From NCBI RefSeq assembly GCF_033115175.1, contig NC_084837.1:22444266-22508265 (forward strand): a DNA stretch of 64,000 bases, read 5' to 3'. The notes beneath the pieces are model-generated. The model ran no database searches. It was not told the origin of the DNA and worked only from the letters and a program-made list of their open reading frames with translations. Shown here in pieces: positions 23,233-33,900 of the stretch. The position numbers and the translations under genes were made by a program. Position 1 is the first letter of the stretch. Every line of letters starts with the position of its first letter. This stretch comes from Lepus europaeus. Its lineage: Eukaryota; Chordata; Mammalia; Lagomorpha; Leporidae.

Positions 23233-23287
23233 TTTTAATTATCTTTATATACAGAATATATACTTTTAATTATCTTTATATACAGAA
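23233..23287. repeat. tandem duplication, 31-bp period, inside L1 3' UTR
   Basis: A 24-base block starting TTTTAATTATCTTTATATAC occurs at 23233-23256 and again at 23264-23287. The equivalent block is single in the other L1 copies of the window (e.g. near 1395), so this copy duplicated after or at insertion. Confidence 0.9.
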
Positions 23288-24124
23288 GACCAACTCTATT
23301 CTTAAAGATTTTAACTTTGTACCCACACAGACATGCAAAGTATAAAGTACTGTTTGAAGACAAGTTTTACGTTGTCATAGTACAACTAATCAAGGACAGA
23401 GGTCCTACATGGGGAGCAAGTACATAGTGACCCCTGACAACTGATGCTCTTATTTATGACATCAGTGATCACCTGAGGCTCTTGTCATGAACTACCAAGG
23501 CTATGGAAGCCTTTTGAGTCCACAAACTGTCAGTATTTAGACTGGGTCATAAGCAAAGTGGAAGTTCTCTCCTCCCTTTTAAAAAAAAAAAAAGGTACCT
23601 CCTTCTTTGATGGGCCCCTTCTTTCCACTGGGATCTCACTCACAGAGATCCTTCATGTAGGTCATTTTTTGCTACAGTGTCTGGGCTTTCTATGCCTGAA
23701 ATGCTCTCATGGCCTTTTTAGCCAGATTTGAATGCCTTAAGGGCTGATTCTGAGGCCAGAGTGCTGTTTAGGGCATTTGTCATTCTATGAGTCTGCTGTG
23801 TGGCCTGCTTCCCATGTTGGATCATTCTTTCCTTTTTAATTCTATCTATTGTTATTAGCAGACACTTGATCTTATTTATGTGATCCCTTTGACACTTATT
23901 CCTATTCCTATCTATATGATCACTTACACACTTAAAATGATCACTTTAACTAGTAAGATGGTGTTAGTACCACCCAGCTGAATGGGATTTGGAATCCTAT
24001 GTAAGGTTTTTAGCTTTACTCTTAGTTACGTGTAAGTTCATTGGGAAGTATGCCAAGATGCATATCTCACTTCCTCTCTTTTTTCCACTCTTGTTTTTTA
24101 CTGGGATCAATTTTCAGTTCTATT

Positions 24125-24204
24125 TATTTATTTTTATTTTTTAATTTATTTTTAAAGATTTATTTTTTTTTATTTGAAAAACAGAGTTACAGAGCAAGGT
24201 AGAG

Positions 24205-24244
<40 letters not shown>

Positions 24245-24482
24245 CTTCCATCTGATGGTTTGCTCCCCAAATGGCTGCAATGGCCAGAGCTGAGCGGATC
24301 CAAAGCCAGGAGCCAGGAGCTTCTTCCAGGTCTCCCACATGGGTGCAGGGGCCCAAAGACTTGGACCACCCTCCACTGCATTCCCAGGCCATAGTAGAGA
24401 GCCGGAACTCAAACTGGCTCCCATATGAGATGCTGGCACTGCAGGCAGTGGCTTTAACCCGCTGCACCACAGCACTGGCCCC
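24125..24482 (-). mobile_element. C-repeat SINE, type B, inside L1
   Basis: T-rich tail, TATTTGAAAAACAGAGTTAC, an (AG)n run at 24206-24242, the body CCAAATGGCTGCAATGGCC, and a head ending CAGCACTGGCCCC. L1 3' UTR resumes at AATTGAATTTAAACACC. Confidence 0.92.
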
Positions 24483-24888
24483 TCAATTGAATTTAAACAC
24501 CTATGAATAGTCCTGTGGTGAGTTCAACCAATGGTATTGAGTAGAAAAAGAAAATAGTATAGTAAAAATAATAATAATAATAATAAGCTGTTCCTTGACA
24601 TTCAGGACAAGGGCTGATCAAGTCATTGTTTCTCATAGTGTCCATTTCACTTCAACAGGTTTCCTTTTAGGTGCTTTGTTGTCACAGTTTATGGAGAACA
24701 TGATATTTATCCCTTTGGAACTGGCTTATTTCACTCAGTATGATGTTTTCCAGATTCCTCCATTTTGTTGCAAATGATTAGATTTTTTTTTTTAATCACT
24801 GTGTAGTATTCTATAGAGTATATATCCCATATTCTTTATCCAGTCTTCCATTGATAGGCATTTAGGTTGATTCCGTGTCTTTTATTCT

Positions 24889-27489
24889 GGACTCAACAGA
24901 CTTGAGAGGCAATATTTTAATATAAAAATGGGTGGAAATGCCAACAAGGTTTTCTCTGAAGACTTGGTAGAGTTGGCCATAGCTACTGGAAAGTCCACTC
25001 AGTGAGGACATTGGTGATGGGTCTTACCTGAGAATTGTATGTATGCAGCTGGATTCTGGGAGCAAGGCATGAATGGGAAATAGGACATGGACAGAATGTT
25101 GTTAAAGCCACTGCAGAGTCATACATTTAGGTTTCACGTTGGTTATTTTTAGTGGTTTGGGGCTTTGAAAAATGTTGAGTATTTGTAAATACTATTTTTG
25201 AATTCTAACATTTTTAAAAGCCATTTTTATTGTAGTACATACTGGATCCTGAAAGCATCTGTATTATATTTCAGGTACCTGAAATAACTGTGGTGGGTGA
25301 AGCTTGCACCCTGAAATCCTCAAGAAGCTATATTTGAAAAATGTTCACATCCTAGTTATTACAACTAATTTTCCCATTGAATCCTAGAAGCCTGCTTTGA
25401 ACCTCTCTAACACTCTGAAGGCAGAAATGCATTTTAACTCATTCCCGTTGGTGCTAATCTCCTTAGTGATTTATGAGGACTTTAAAGGTTTAATTCTCTG
25501 TCTGTCAGGAGTCTTCCCTGGTAGTGAGTTGACAGTTTAAATTAGTGTTTAGACATGGCTTTCATAATGTCAGTTTTGTTTTGTCTCAGCAGCGTTTTGG
25601 AATTCCTTCTGTTGTACCTCAAGTGACTCATGGCAATAAATGACTCTCCATCTCTTTTGTTCTTCATCAGGGAAGAATGGAATGAACCACACAGTGTTTG
25701 TGAAAGAGCAAGCTTAATTAGTTTTCAGCTGTAGCCAGAGATGCTTGTCTTGTCTCTTTAGCATATAAATGTGGGACATGATGCTTGCAGGTGAATACTG
25801 GTTTCCTAAAAAGCCTCCTTTGGTTTCCTTCCAGAAAATGAAGGGCAATTGGAGCAGAAACATTTTAAAGGCTTCCTCTCAAACAAGCAAGGGAGAGAGC
25901 CTAGCTAGTTTTCGAGAGTGGCACGGTGAACGTGCCTCTTTCAGGCTTTGGGATGGCCTTTTGGAATTGAGTGAAGGAGCACCAGATGCAGGAATGGCTT
26001 CTGGAAGGGGTGTCCCTGCTCACCCATAGCCTTTCCTGCTCTTTGTGGACCAGAGCCGAGACACACCCAAGACTCCAGGTGCCTTTCCTGCTGAGCTGTC
26101 AACTGTGTCCTCGGAGTTTTGAACATAAGAGTAAATCCCAGTTCCTTGAGGATCCAAATTTGTTTACTTTTAGCAACATTTGGCTTCCTAAGGAAAATGG
26201 TGAAAGAAAGTATAAAATTCCATTAAAAAAACAACTCAAGTATTCTTGGACATCAAACAGCTCTTATAACACAGTCTTTTGATGAGTTCTGTGTAAATGA
26301 ATCAGAAACATATGGATAGTGTTTATGCTCAAGCACATGCGTTTAAAGATTCTTGAGGAGAAATTAGTTTAGTGAGCCATGTTTGGGTCATTTCCAGCCT
26401 CCAAGAACTTGGAAAATCACTTCTCACAACTAAATATGTGGAAGAAATGGTTGAGCACCCCTTGACTGAAAAATGGGCACGCTTAGCAGCCCATGCTGTG
26501 TTGTGTATCATAAACACAGTAGCAGGGGGCACAGATCTTGGGACAGCTCCAAGCCAGAAAGGATTGGGGCTACTGATGTGGTAAAAGTTTCTGTATTTCA
26601 TTACCAGCTGTCAGTACCTGTGCAAGAAAGTCCTACACTTGGAAAGCATGGCCCACCAACCTCATAGGATTAGTACAGTCATTGGACATGTGTAGATCAC
26701 ATTTGGTACTTAGGCTGCTGGAACCCATTGGCTATGGGCCTCTTACTGATTTCAACCAAGCTTTCCTGTTGCTTTGAGGAAAGTAGAAATTGCCAGTCAT
26801 GTTAGAGATATGGAAACTGGCCACATATCTATGCTGTAGTTACACCAAAGAAATATATATGAAATGTGAAAAAAACAACACTACTATTGATATACTATTA
26901 TCCTGAGTCTTCAGTGTTTCTCATCGCTAGCTGAACCAAAAAAGTAGTGGGATTTTGTTTATTTCCCTACAGCCTGAATGTGTATAATTGTTTATTGAAG
27001 ACGAAGAGGGAGCACAAAGATAGAACCTATTATAACTTTTAAAAATTTTTGTACCAATCTCGTGGTTCTAGATTATTACATTGGTAGTTTTTATAGTGGT
27101 GAAATGGTGGCTGTAAGAGGTTAGTAAGCTTTCTCAGGTCCCTTGATGTCTAGTCACAAACACAGAGTGGCAACAATAGTGTTCTTTTGTTGTGAACTGC
27201 TTGCCAAAAATGTACTGCTACATAAAATTTCTACTGTGGTTCATGAAATTATTTTTGCATATTTATATCTGAAAATATTTTGGAACCAATGTCAAAAAAG
27301 TATCTTTCTTCCACATTGCATATTAAATACTACTTTCTTTGTTTCTCTCTCTCCTCTCTCCTTGCTCAGACCTTTGTCTGGAGTGGAAGAAACAGATAGT
27401 GGATAGTAATAGCTTTGCTTTTATTCACAGGCTTTATTCTTCTATTCTCAAAACACACCTGGTATAAACATAGCTTTATAGTATACTGC
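24889..27489. other. unique DNA, 2.6 kb, no gene recognised
   Basis: No lineage-specific repeats. Open frames of 86-103 codons on both strands around 25769-26282 overlap each other in conflicting frames and show no domain. They are treated as chance. Confidence 0.5.
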
Positions 27490-27640
27490 TAATTCCTTCA
27501 CTTGCTGCTGTGCCCTCAGCTCAGTGTGTGATTTTGGGGTTGTAGGCAGCTCCTATGTGTCAGTGTCTCCACCTGTAAAGTAAGGATAATAAAAACATTG
27601 ACGTGTAAAGCACTCAGAAAGCCTCATGAAAGACACAAGG
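27490..27640 (+). mobile_element. MIR SINE relic
   Basis: GTGTGATTTTGGGGTTGTAG, GTGTCTCCACCTGTAAAGTA, AGGATAATAAAAACATTGAC and GTGTAAAGCACTCAG follow the MIR order (TGTGACCTTGGGCAAG, CTCATCTGTAAAATGGGGAT, TGTAAAGCGCTTAG). It is ancient and shared by placental mammals. Confidence 0.7.
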
Positions 27641-27890
27641 TCACATTATTACATGCTCAAGAAGCCTATGGCTCATGGTCTCATTGCCCTAGAGATATTT
27701 ATGGAATTTTCATCTCTTACTATCCTTTTATACTTTAATAGTTTGATCTTTGTGAGACATCTACCTTTTGGTACTGAAGGGGTTGGGTGTAGCATAGAGA
27801 ACAGTGGCACCTCTGGGAGGCAGGAAGGAGAGTAGAAGAAATTATGAGTTCTCTGAGGATATCACATTTCTAATAGGTTTACAAATAAAA

Positions 27891-28121
27891 AGGGTGGGGC
27901 TTGCATCCCATATGGCCACTGGTTCATGCCCTGGCTGCTCCATTTCCCATTCAGCACCCTGCTGATGTACTTTAGAAAGCAGTTGAGGATGGCCCAAATC
28001 CTTGGGCTGCTCCACCCACATGGGAGACCCAGAAGAAACTTCTGGCTCCTGGTTTCAGCTTGGTACAGTCCCAGCTGTTGTGGCCAGGAGTAAGACAGCA
28101 GATGGAAGATACCCTTTTGTG

Positions 28122-28153
<32 letters not shown>
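27891..28153 (+). mobile_element. old C-repeat SINE, type B, head missing
   Basis: Starts at GGGTGGGGCTTGCATCCCAT, so most of the A-box part is gone. Continues CATATGGCCACTGGTTCATG (B-box region), GAGGATGGCCCAAATCC, and ends in TCTGTCTGTCTCTCTCTC without a clear A-tail. Confidence 0.8.
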
Positions 28154-28301
28154 GTTCTTGATATATCCTGGAAGATAAGATCTTAATCAGAACAGAGGCC
28201 TGCTAAAATACAGATGTTAGTTGTATTCTTTCATCACCTTGCATCTGTCCTTCTCAGTTTAGAAAGTTTGCCCAATGTTCTTGGAACTGAGACAAGATAG
28301 A

Positions 28302-28866
28302 TGTTGGAGTCACCAAATCCCGCTCCTGCCAAACTGACGTATAGCCAACTCCAGCACCAAATCAATTGGGCAAAGAGCATCCAAACCCTAACTACAAAAG
28401 ACCCACTACTGCCCTGTTAGGGATTTCCCCACCTGTATGCATGCCCAGAATAGCCCAACGCTACCAACATGTGACCTCCTTGGGGTGGCATTAGTGGCTA
28501 ACACTGCCATTTTGAGGATATCGTATGCAAAACACAAAACAAAACAGACAAGAACACCCAATGCCTGTATAGAACACCAAGCCAGGTACAAACTGATGTA
28601 TGTGCCAAGGAAGAAAAGCCAAAACTCTGGACCAGGTGCAGATGCTAGTGCCCTGTCCCACAGAGAACCCCCCCACCTGATAACACCTGTTCAGCTCCCA
28701 TCAGTGAGCCATTCAGTGGGAAGCATTTCTGCTGTGCTGTCTTTCTTGTTTTTAAACATACCTCCCCTAATAAACCTTGTGTGGGTTGCACATTGGCATC
28801 TTATAAATTTCTCTTTGCAAGTGAGCCAAAGAACCTGGACTCAGTCGCAGGACCACAAAAGCAACA
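28302..28866 (+). mobile_element. putative solo LTR of an endogenous retrovirus
   Basis: The segment begins TGTTGG and ends GCAACA, the TG...CA inverted-repeat ends of an LTR. An AATAAA signal at 28769-28774 is followed by a GT-rich stretch (CTTGTGTGGGTTG) and a pyrimidine-rich U5-like end (AAATTTCTCTTTGC). Length 565 bp suits an LTR. No clear 4-6 bp target duplication and no internal viral genes are adjacent, so it would be a decayed solo LTR. A 158-codon open frame at 28437-28913 runs through it and past its end, with no retroviral motif. Family unknown. Confidence 0.35.
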
Positions 28867-29608
28867 CTGAACATGGCCACTGCTCTGGTTTTCCTGCCTT
28901 TGTCTTGCACTAAGCTATTGCTCTAGGTAATGTGGAAAAAATAACTACAGACTATCACTTTGAAAGGGGCCAGACTTATTTTCCTGATCTGGGCTCCTCT
29001 ATATCACAAACACACACAGCCCAGAAAGATTCATTGCACTGTGATGTGAGACTCTGAGCACCATGTGAACAAGAATGTAAGAGAAGCAGGTTGAGTGTTC
29101 CTACCCAGCCCACCTCCTTTTGAAGGTGGACATGGTGTCCATTTCTCCTGTAAGTCTCCATCACCTGGCACTATTTAAGTGCTTCATGAATTGAAATCAA
29201 GTCAGCGAAATCTTGACTGAGAGAGAAGGTATCAAACCAGGGCAAACAGAAAACAAAGTCTGGCCAACCAGCAGCTCCCTTCCATGAGAGAGCTGGGCTT
29301 CCAGCAGCGAGACTTCAGTCTTCAATGAGATATCACCATCCCATATAAGAATTACCACCTTAGTTCATTGTGCCCTGAGGTCACTGTCCCGTATTTGTGA
29401 ATATTAAGGGAAATGTTAACGCAAAAAGCCATTTAAATTAATTTTATTTTTAAATGCCATCCAAAAAACAAAACAAACCCCAAATAAGTGTCTCTTTTCA
29501 AGCCATATGCTGTGGTGAGAAAAAGGGCCCTCTGCTGGCTTCTGCACACAAGTCAGGCAGCCCTAAGGGAGTCACTTTCTCCTCCATGAAATAAGGCCTA
29601 AAGTGCAT
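28867..29608. other. unique DNA, nothing recognised
   Basis: No gene or repeat motif recognised. Confidence 0.5.
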
Positions 29609-29625
29609 TCCAACTCGCAAATTCT

Positions 29626-29963
29626 TTTTTTTTTTTTTTTGACAGGCAGAGTGGACAGTGAGAGACAGAGACAGAAAGGTCTTCCTTTTGCCGTTGGTTC
29701 ACCCTCCAATGGCCGCCGCGGTAGCGCGCTGCGGCCGGCGCACCGCGCTGATCCGATGGCAGGAGCCAGGTGCTTCTCCTGGTCTCCCATGGGGTGCAGG
29801 GCCCAAGGACTTGGGCCATCCTCCACTGCACTCCCGGGCCACAGCAGAGAGCTGGCCTGGAAGAGGGGCAACCGGGACAGGATCCGTGCCCCGACCGGGA
29901 CTAGAACCCAGTGTGCCGGCGCCGCTAGGCGGAGGATTAGCCTATTGAGCCGCGGCGCCGGCC
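29626..29963 (-). mobile_element. young C-repeat SINE, type A
   Basis: T16 tail, TTGACAGGCAGAGTGGACAG, CpG-rich body (GCCGCCGCGGTAGCGCGCTG) and head ending CCGCGGCGCCGGCC. A perfect 17-bp target-site duplication TCCAACTCGCAAATTCT lies at 29609-29625 and 29964-29980. Preserved CpGs and the perfect duplication indicate recent insertion. The open frames crossing it are SINE-derived. Confidence 0.97.
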
Positions 29964-30091
29964 TCCAACTCGCAAATTCTATGTTGTTGTGTTGGTTTTG
30001 TAAAGATAATAATTTGTTTCATAGTAATTCCTACAACTTAATTTCATTAACATGGAAGGTGTGCATCACACTTGCTGTAACTTTTGCCTTT

Positions 30092-30426
30092 TAAATTTTT
30101 TTTAAAGATTTATTTTTTTTATTTGAAAGAGTTACACAGAGAGAGGAGGAGAGGCAGAGAGAGAGTGGTAGTCCATTTGCTGGTTCACTCCCTAATTGGC
30201 CGTAATAGCCAGAGCAGGGCAGATCCAAAGCCAGGAGCCGGGAGCCTCCTCTGGGCCTCCCACATGGGTGCAAGGGTCCAAGGACTTGGGCCATCTTCTA
30301 CTGCTTTCCCAGGCCATAGCAGAGAGCTGGATTTGAAGTGGAGCAGCAGGGACTAGAAACAGTGCCCAAATGGGATGCCAGCACTTCAGGCGACGGCTTT
30401 ACCTGCTACACCACAGCACCAGCCCT
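30092..30426 (-). mobile_element. C-repeat SINE, type B
   Basis: Tail TTTAAAGATTTATTTTTTTT, TTGAAAGAGTTACACAG, and a head ending CCACAGCACCAGCCCT. Near-matching target-site duplications ACTTTTGCCTTT (30080) and ACTTTTTGCTTT (30427) flank it. Confidence 0.92.
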
Positions 30427-30488
30427 ACTTTTTGCTTTCTAAATGCCATATATGTGTTTCCAGTGTGGATGGCTATAATCATAGGAGC

Positions 30489-30830
30489 TGGCCGGCGCCA
30501 CGGCTCAATAGGCTAATCCTCTGCCTGCAGTGCCGGCATACGGGTTCTAGTCCCAGTTGGGGCACCGGATTCTGTTCCTATTGCCCCTCTTCCAGGCCAG
30601 CTCTCTGCTGTGGCCAGGGAGTGCAGTGGAGGATGGCCCAAGTGCTTGGGCCCTGCACCCCATGGGAGACCAAGAGAAGCACCTGTCTCCTGCCTTCGGA
30701 TCAGTGCAGTGCGCCGGCCAAAGCGTGCCGGCCGCAGCGGCCATTGGAGGGTGAACCAACGGCAAAGGAAGACCTTTCTCTCTGTCTCTCTCTCACTGTC
30801 CACTCTGCCTGTCCAAAAAAAAAAAAAAAA
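30489..30830 (+). mobile_element. young C-repeat SINE, type A
   Basis: Forward copy with recognisable Pol III internal promoter: A box CGGCTCAATAGGC at 30501-30513 and B box GGGTTCTAGTCC at 30543-30554. It ends CCACTCTGCCTGTCC plus A18. A perfect 12-bp target-site duplication AATCATAGGAGC is at 30477-30488 and 30831-30842. Confidence 0.97.
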
Positions 30831-30983
30831 AATCATAGGAGCAAGTAACTGTACCGGAATTACTAGCATCCAAATTATTACTTTATACTCTAATATGAAT
30901 TTCTACATATTCACATGTTCAATTATTTCTACATTTAAGCCAAAGAAAAGCAATATTTTTGATATTGTACTATGAACATTTTT

Positions 30984-31312
30984 TTTTTGACAGGCAGAGT
31001 GGACAGTGAGAGAGAGACAGAGAGAAAGGTCTTCCTTTGCCGTTGGTTCACCCTCCAATGGCCGCCGCGGTAGGTGCGCTGCGGCCGGCGCACTGCGCTG
31101 ATCCGATGGCAGGAGCCAGGTGCTTCTCCTGGTCTCCCATGGGGTGCAGGGCCCAAGCACTTGGGCCATCCTCCACTGCACTCCCTGGCCACAGCAGAGA
31201 GCTGGCCTGTAAGAGGGGCAACCGGGACAGGATCAGTGCCCTGACTGGGACTAGAACCCGGTGTGCCGGCGCCTCTATGTGGAGGATTAGCCTAGTGAGC
31301 CGCGGCGCCGGC
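30984..31312 (-). mobile_element. young C-repeat SINE, type A
   Basis: T-tail, GACAGGCAGAGTGGACAGTG, CpG-rich body and head ending CCGCGGCGCCGGC. A perfect 18-bp target-site duplication TGTACTATGAACATTTTT lies at 30966-30983 and 31313-31330. It faces the plus-strand copy at 30489-30830, 153 bases away. Confidence 0.97.
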
Positions 31313-31610
31313 TGTACTATGAACATTTTTAAGCACACAGAATGCTAAAAAAGAATTCAGATGTTAAAAAGGCATTTTCTTGTTCTGAACAACTTGTCAT
31401 TTCAGCATCTTTTAAAAAACTTCTATTTCAAAATAGTTTTATATTTATAAAACAAAAATTGTGAAATAGTACCTGTAACCCTTACCCAGCTTCCCTTATT
31501 GTTAACATCTTATATTTATATGATGTATTTGCCATAATCTGTTCATTTCAGCATCTTAAGGAATAGGACTGAAATACTAAGAGTTCAACTGCCCTCTATT
31601 TTGGTCTTTT

Positions 31611-31964
31611 AAGATTTGTTTATTTATTTTTATGTGAAACACAGAGTTATAGACTGAGAAGGGGGGATAAGAGAGAGAGAGAAAGGGAGAAAGGAAGAAA
31701 GGAAGAATCTTCCATCTGTTGGTTTACTCCCCAAATGGCTACAGTGGCCAGGACTTGGCCAGGCTGAAGCCTGGAGCCAGGAGCTTCTTCTGGGTTTCCC
31801 ACATGGGTGTAGGGTTTCAAGCATTTGGGCCATCTTCTGCTGCTTTCCCAGGCACATTAGCTTGGAGCTGTGTTGGAAGTGGAGCAGCTAGGTCTTGAAC
31901 CAGTGCCTGTATGGGATGCTGGTATTGCAGGCGGAAACTTAACCTGCTCTGCCACAGCTCTGTC
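31611..31964 (-). mobile_element. older C-repeat SINE, type B
   Basis: Tail AAGATTTGTTTATTTATTTT, GA-rich block, CTCCCCAAATGGCTACAGTG, and a head ending CACAGCTCTGTC. Diverged target-site duplications CTATTTTGGTCTTTT (31596) and CTGTTTTGGCCTTT (31965) flank it. Confidence 0.85.
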
Positions 31965-31989
31965 CTGTTTTGGCCTTTAAAGATATTTC

Positions 31990-32288
31990 CAGGGGTGGAT
32001 ATGTGGTGTACCTCATCCCATGTTCATGTGCCTGTTTGAGTCCCTTATGCTTTACTTCCAATCCAGGTTCCTTCTAAAGCACACTGTGGAAACAGTACAT
32101 GATGGGTCATGAACTTGGGTCCCTACCACCATGAATACTTGGATGGAGTTCCAGGCTGCTGGCCTTGGGTAGCCCTGACTGTGGTGGGCATTTGAGTAGT
32201 GAACCAGTGGATGGAATATCTCTCCCCCATCTGTCTATCTCTTGCTGTCTCTCTGCCTTCCACATAAAGATGAAAATAAATAAATAAC
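31990..32288 (+). mobile_element. old C-repeat SINE, type B
   Basis: Forward copy: CAGGGGTGGATATGTGGTG head, CATCCCATGTTCATGTGCC, GTGAACCAGTGGATGGAATA and a tail AAATAAATAAATAAC. Strongly diverged. Confidence 0.8.
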
Positions 32289-32289
32289 A

Positions 32290-33130
32290 ATTATTTTTTA
32301 AAAATTATAGAATATACCCAAGTGAGAGCTTACTTAGCTAGTTAGGTTGTAAATGGTTCAATAAAATGTGCACATGTATTCTATCACAGTACATGAAATT
32401 ATTTTGGTATAAAAACAAGTGGTCCCTTCTCCCCTTGCTTATGCTCTCCCTTGTTTGTGTCCCCAGACCTCTCATTCTTGAGCCTGTAGAATTGGGGGAA
32501 TTGAGGGAATCCGACAATTACATTGACCTAAAGCTTTCCCAATATAATTGTCACTTGAAACAATTGCAGTGTTTATAAGTGAGTGTTTCTAGTGGATAAT
32601 CAGCAATGATTAGAAGAATATTTCTAAAATAGGGAGTTTTTTTTCCTACCTGGCATAGATTAAGATATGAGCCTGTCTAACACAGTTGTTGCAAGATTTT
32701 ATTCTTAGTCCTAGAACCCTTTTTTAATCAAATATTTGAAGCTAAATTTTGGGAAAAGATTTGAAACTCATTGCAGGGGAGAACTCTGGAGCCTTCTGTA
32801 AATACTTTTGCATTCATTCCTGATAGGAAATTACGCCAGTGGTCTCTGAAGTGTATTGGTCCACCCGTGTCAATAAATCTTTTATATACATGCCCTCATA
32901 TGTGTATGATATAATAGACACAAAGAGGAAGTTGTAATGGGGTAAGCTAAAGGTGAAATAACAACATTTAATATAATTTCTATAATTAATATCACAAAAA
33001 TATTTATTAATAATGTAGCTTCTTTGTTCTTTAATGACTTGCTGACAGCAATACTTTTGAACATTGTTAGCTAATATCCTAAGTAATTTTATATTCTTAG
33101 CCCAAAGTTCAACTTAAAAATAACTCACAA
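32290..33130. other. unique AT-rich DNA, nothing recognised
   Basis: No repeat family or gene motif recognised. Confidence 0.5.
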
Positions 33131-33900
33131 TTTGCAGTTTTTAAAAATATTTATTTATCTCGTTATTTATTTATCTTGTTATTTGTTCATCTTGTTATGT
33201 ATTTGAAAGGCCAGGCTGGAATACACACTCTGTCATTACTGGGGGCCCTAACAGTCCTTCAGAAATCTAGACCGACCTTCAGAGATGCTCATCTTGCAAG
33301 CCTATGTGCTTCTTCAGTTTGGAAAGCCTTTCTGGGGTACCAGGAAAGACTTGGAGTCCTGAGTTCTAAGTTCAGCCTTCCTGTGTGGCTAAGTGGGACT
33401 CAAACTCCTGATCATGTCAGGAGTACAACTACCCTTTCTTCCCTTTCCAGCTCAGAATTGAGATGCATACTTCAGTAAATTAAGCTGCCATACTGGTGGT
33501 GATGAGGCCACTTCCCTGGTTGCTTGCCTCCTGCAAATGGGCTCGAAGCATTGGGTCCTGGTGCTGTCACTACCACCGTCTCTTTGTTGCTATTGCTGCT
33601 GAAGCTATAGTGCCAAGTGTGCCAGGCAAGAGGCTCCCACTGCCTAAAATGTTGCTGATGCTGCTTCCACCTTGATCGGCAGCACTTATGGAGCACACCG
33701 AGGGACAAATCAGTGACGGATGCTGTGCTGCTCTTGTTATGCCCATCTCCTCTGACTGCTGAGATGTTTTCTCTAGAGCAGACTCCTGTGCTTGACTGTT
33801 CCTTCCCTGAGAATGAACTCTTTCCCAGGAGCCCCTAGGCCTGGCCCTATTAGTGGGCCAGACTTGCATGGGCTTGTTTGAATCCTACAGTAAACACAGC
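33131..33900. other. unassigned stretch: T-rich tail-like start, GC-richer body
   Basis: 33140-33210 looks like a SINE tail (TTTTTAAAAATATTTATTTA), with three imperfect 16-18 bp units ending ATCTTGTT, but no SINE body follows. From 33470 to 33880 the sequence is GC-richer with 78- and 99-codon overlapping open frames on the minus strand (33472-33708, 33570-33869). No domain or splice structure is recognisable. A diverged processed pseudogene or unknown old repeat is possible. Confidence 0.35.

Larger units (their letters stand above)
23116..24877 (-). mobile_element. 5'-truncated L1 (3' UTR and ORF2 end)
   Basis: Reversed 3' terminus at the left (CTTTTATTTAATAAATATAA), the 3' UTR, a nested SINE at 24125-24482, then the ORF2 C-terminus (24661-24877; plus strand GGCTTATTTCACTCAGTATG). 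A perfect 11-bp target-site duplication TCTTTTATTCT flanks it at 23105-23115 and 24878-24888. This copy keeps the ORF2 end that the L1 at 1-8.8 kb has lost. It contains a local tandem duplication at 23233-23287. Confidence 0.92.

Noticed and set aside
28437..28913. 158-codon plus-strand open frame, one of the longest outside SINE and L1
   Set aside because: Overlaps the putative LTR and runs past its end; no recognisable domain, and the composition gives no coding signal I can see.
29603..30094. 163-codon plus-strand open frame
   Set aside because: It lies largely within the young type A SINE; the sequence is read from SINE bases and recurs in other copies of the window.
30501..30554. A and B boxes suggesting a tRNA gene
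   Set aside because: They are the Pol III promoter of the tRNA-derived SINE; no complete cloverleaf can be formed and the body and A-tail are those of a retroposon.
30375..30848. 157-codon plus-strand open frame
   Set aside because: Most of it is the SINE at 30489-30830; no domain and no gene context.
29626..32288. Regularly recurring similar units, CRISPR-like at first glance
   Set aside because: Units are ~300-bp SINEs in both orientations with individual target duplications, in a mammalian sequence.
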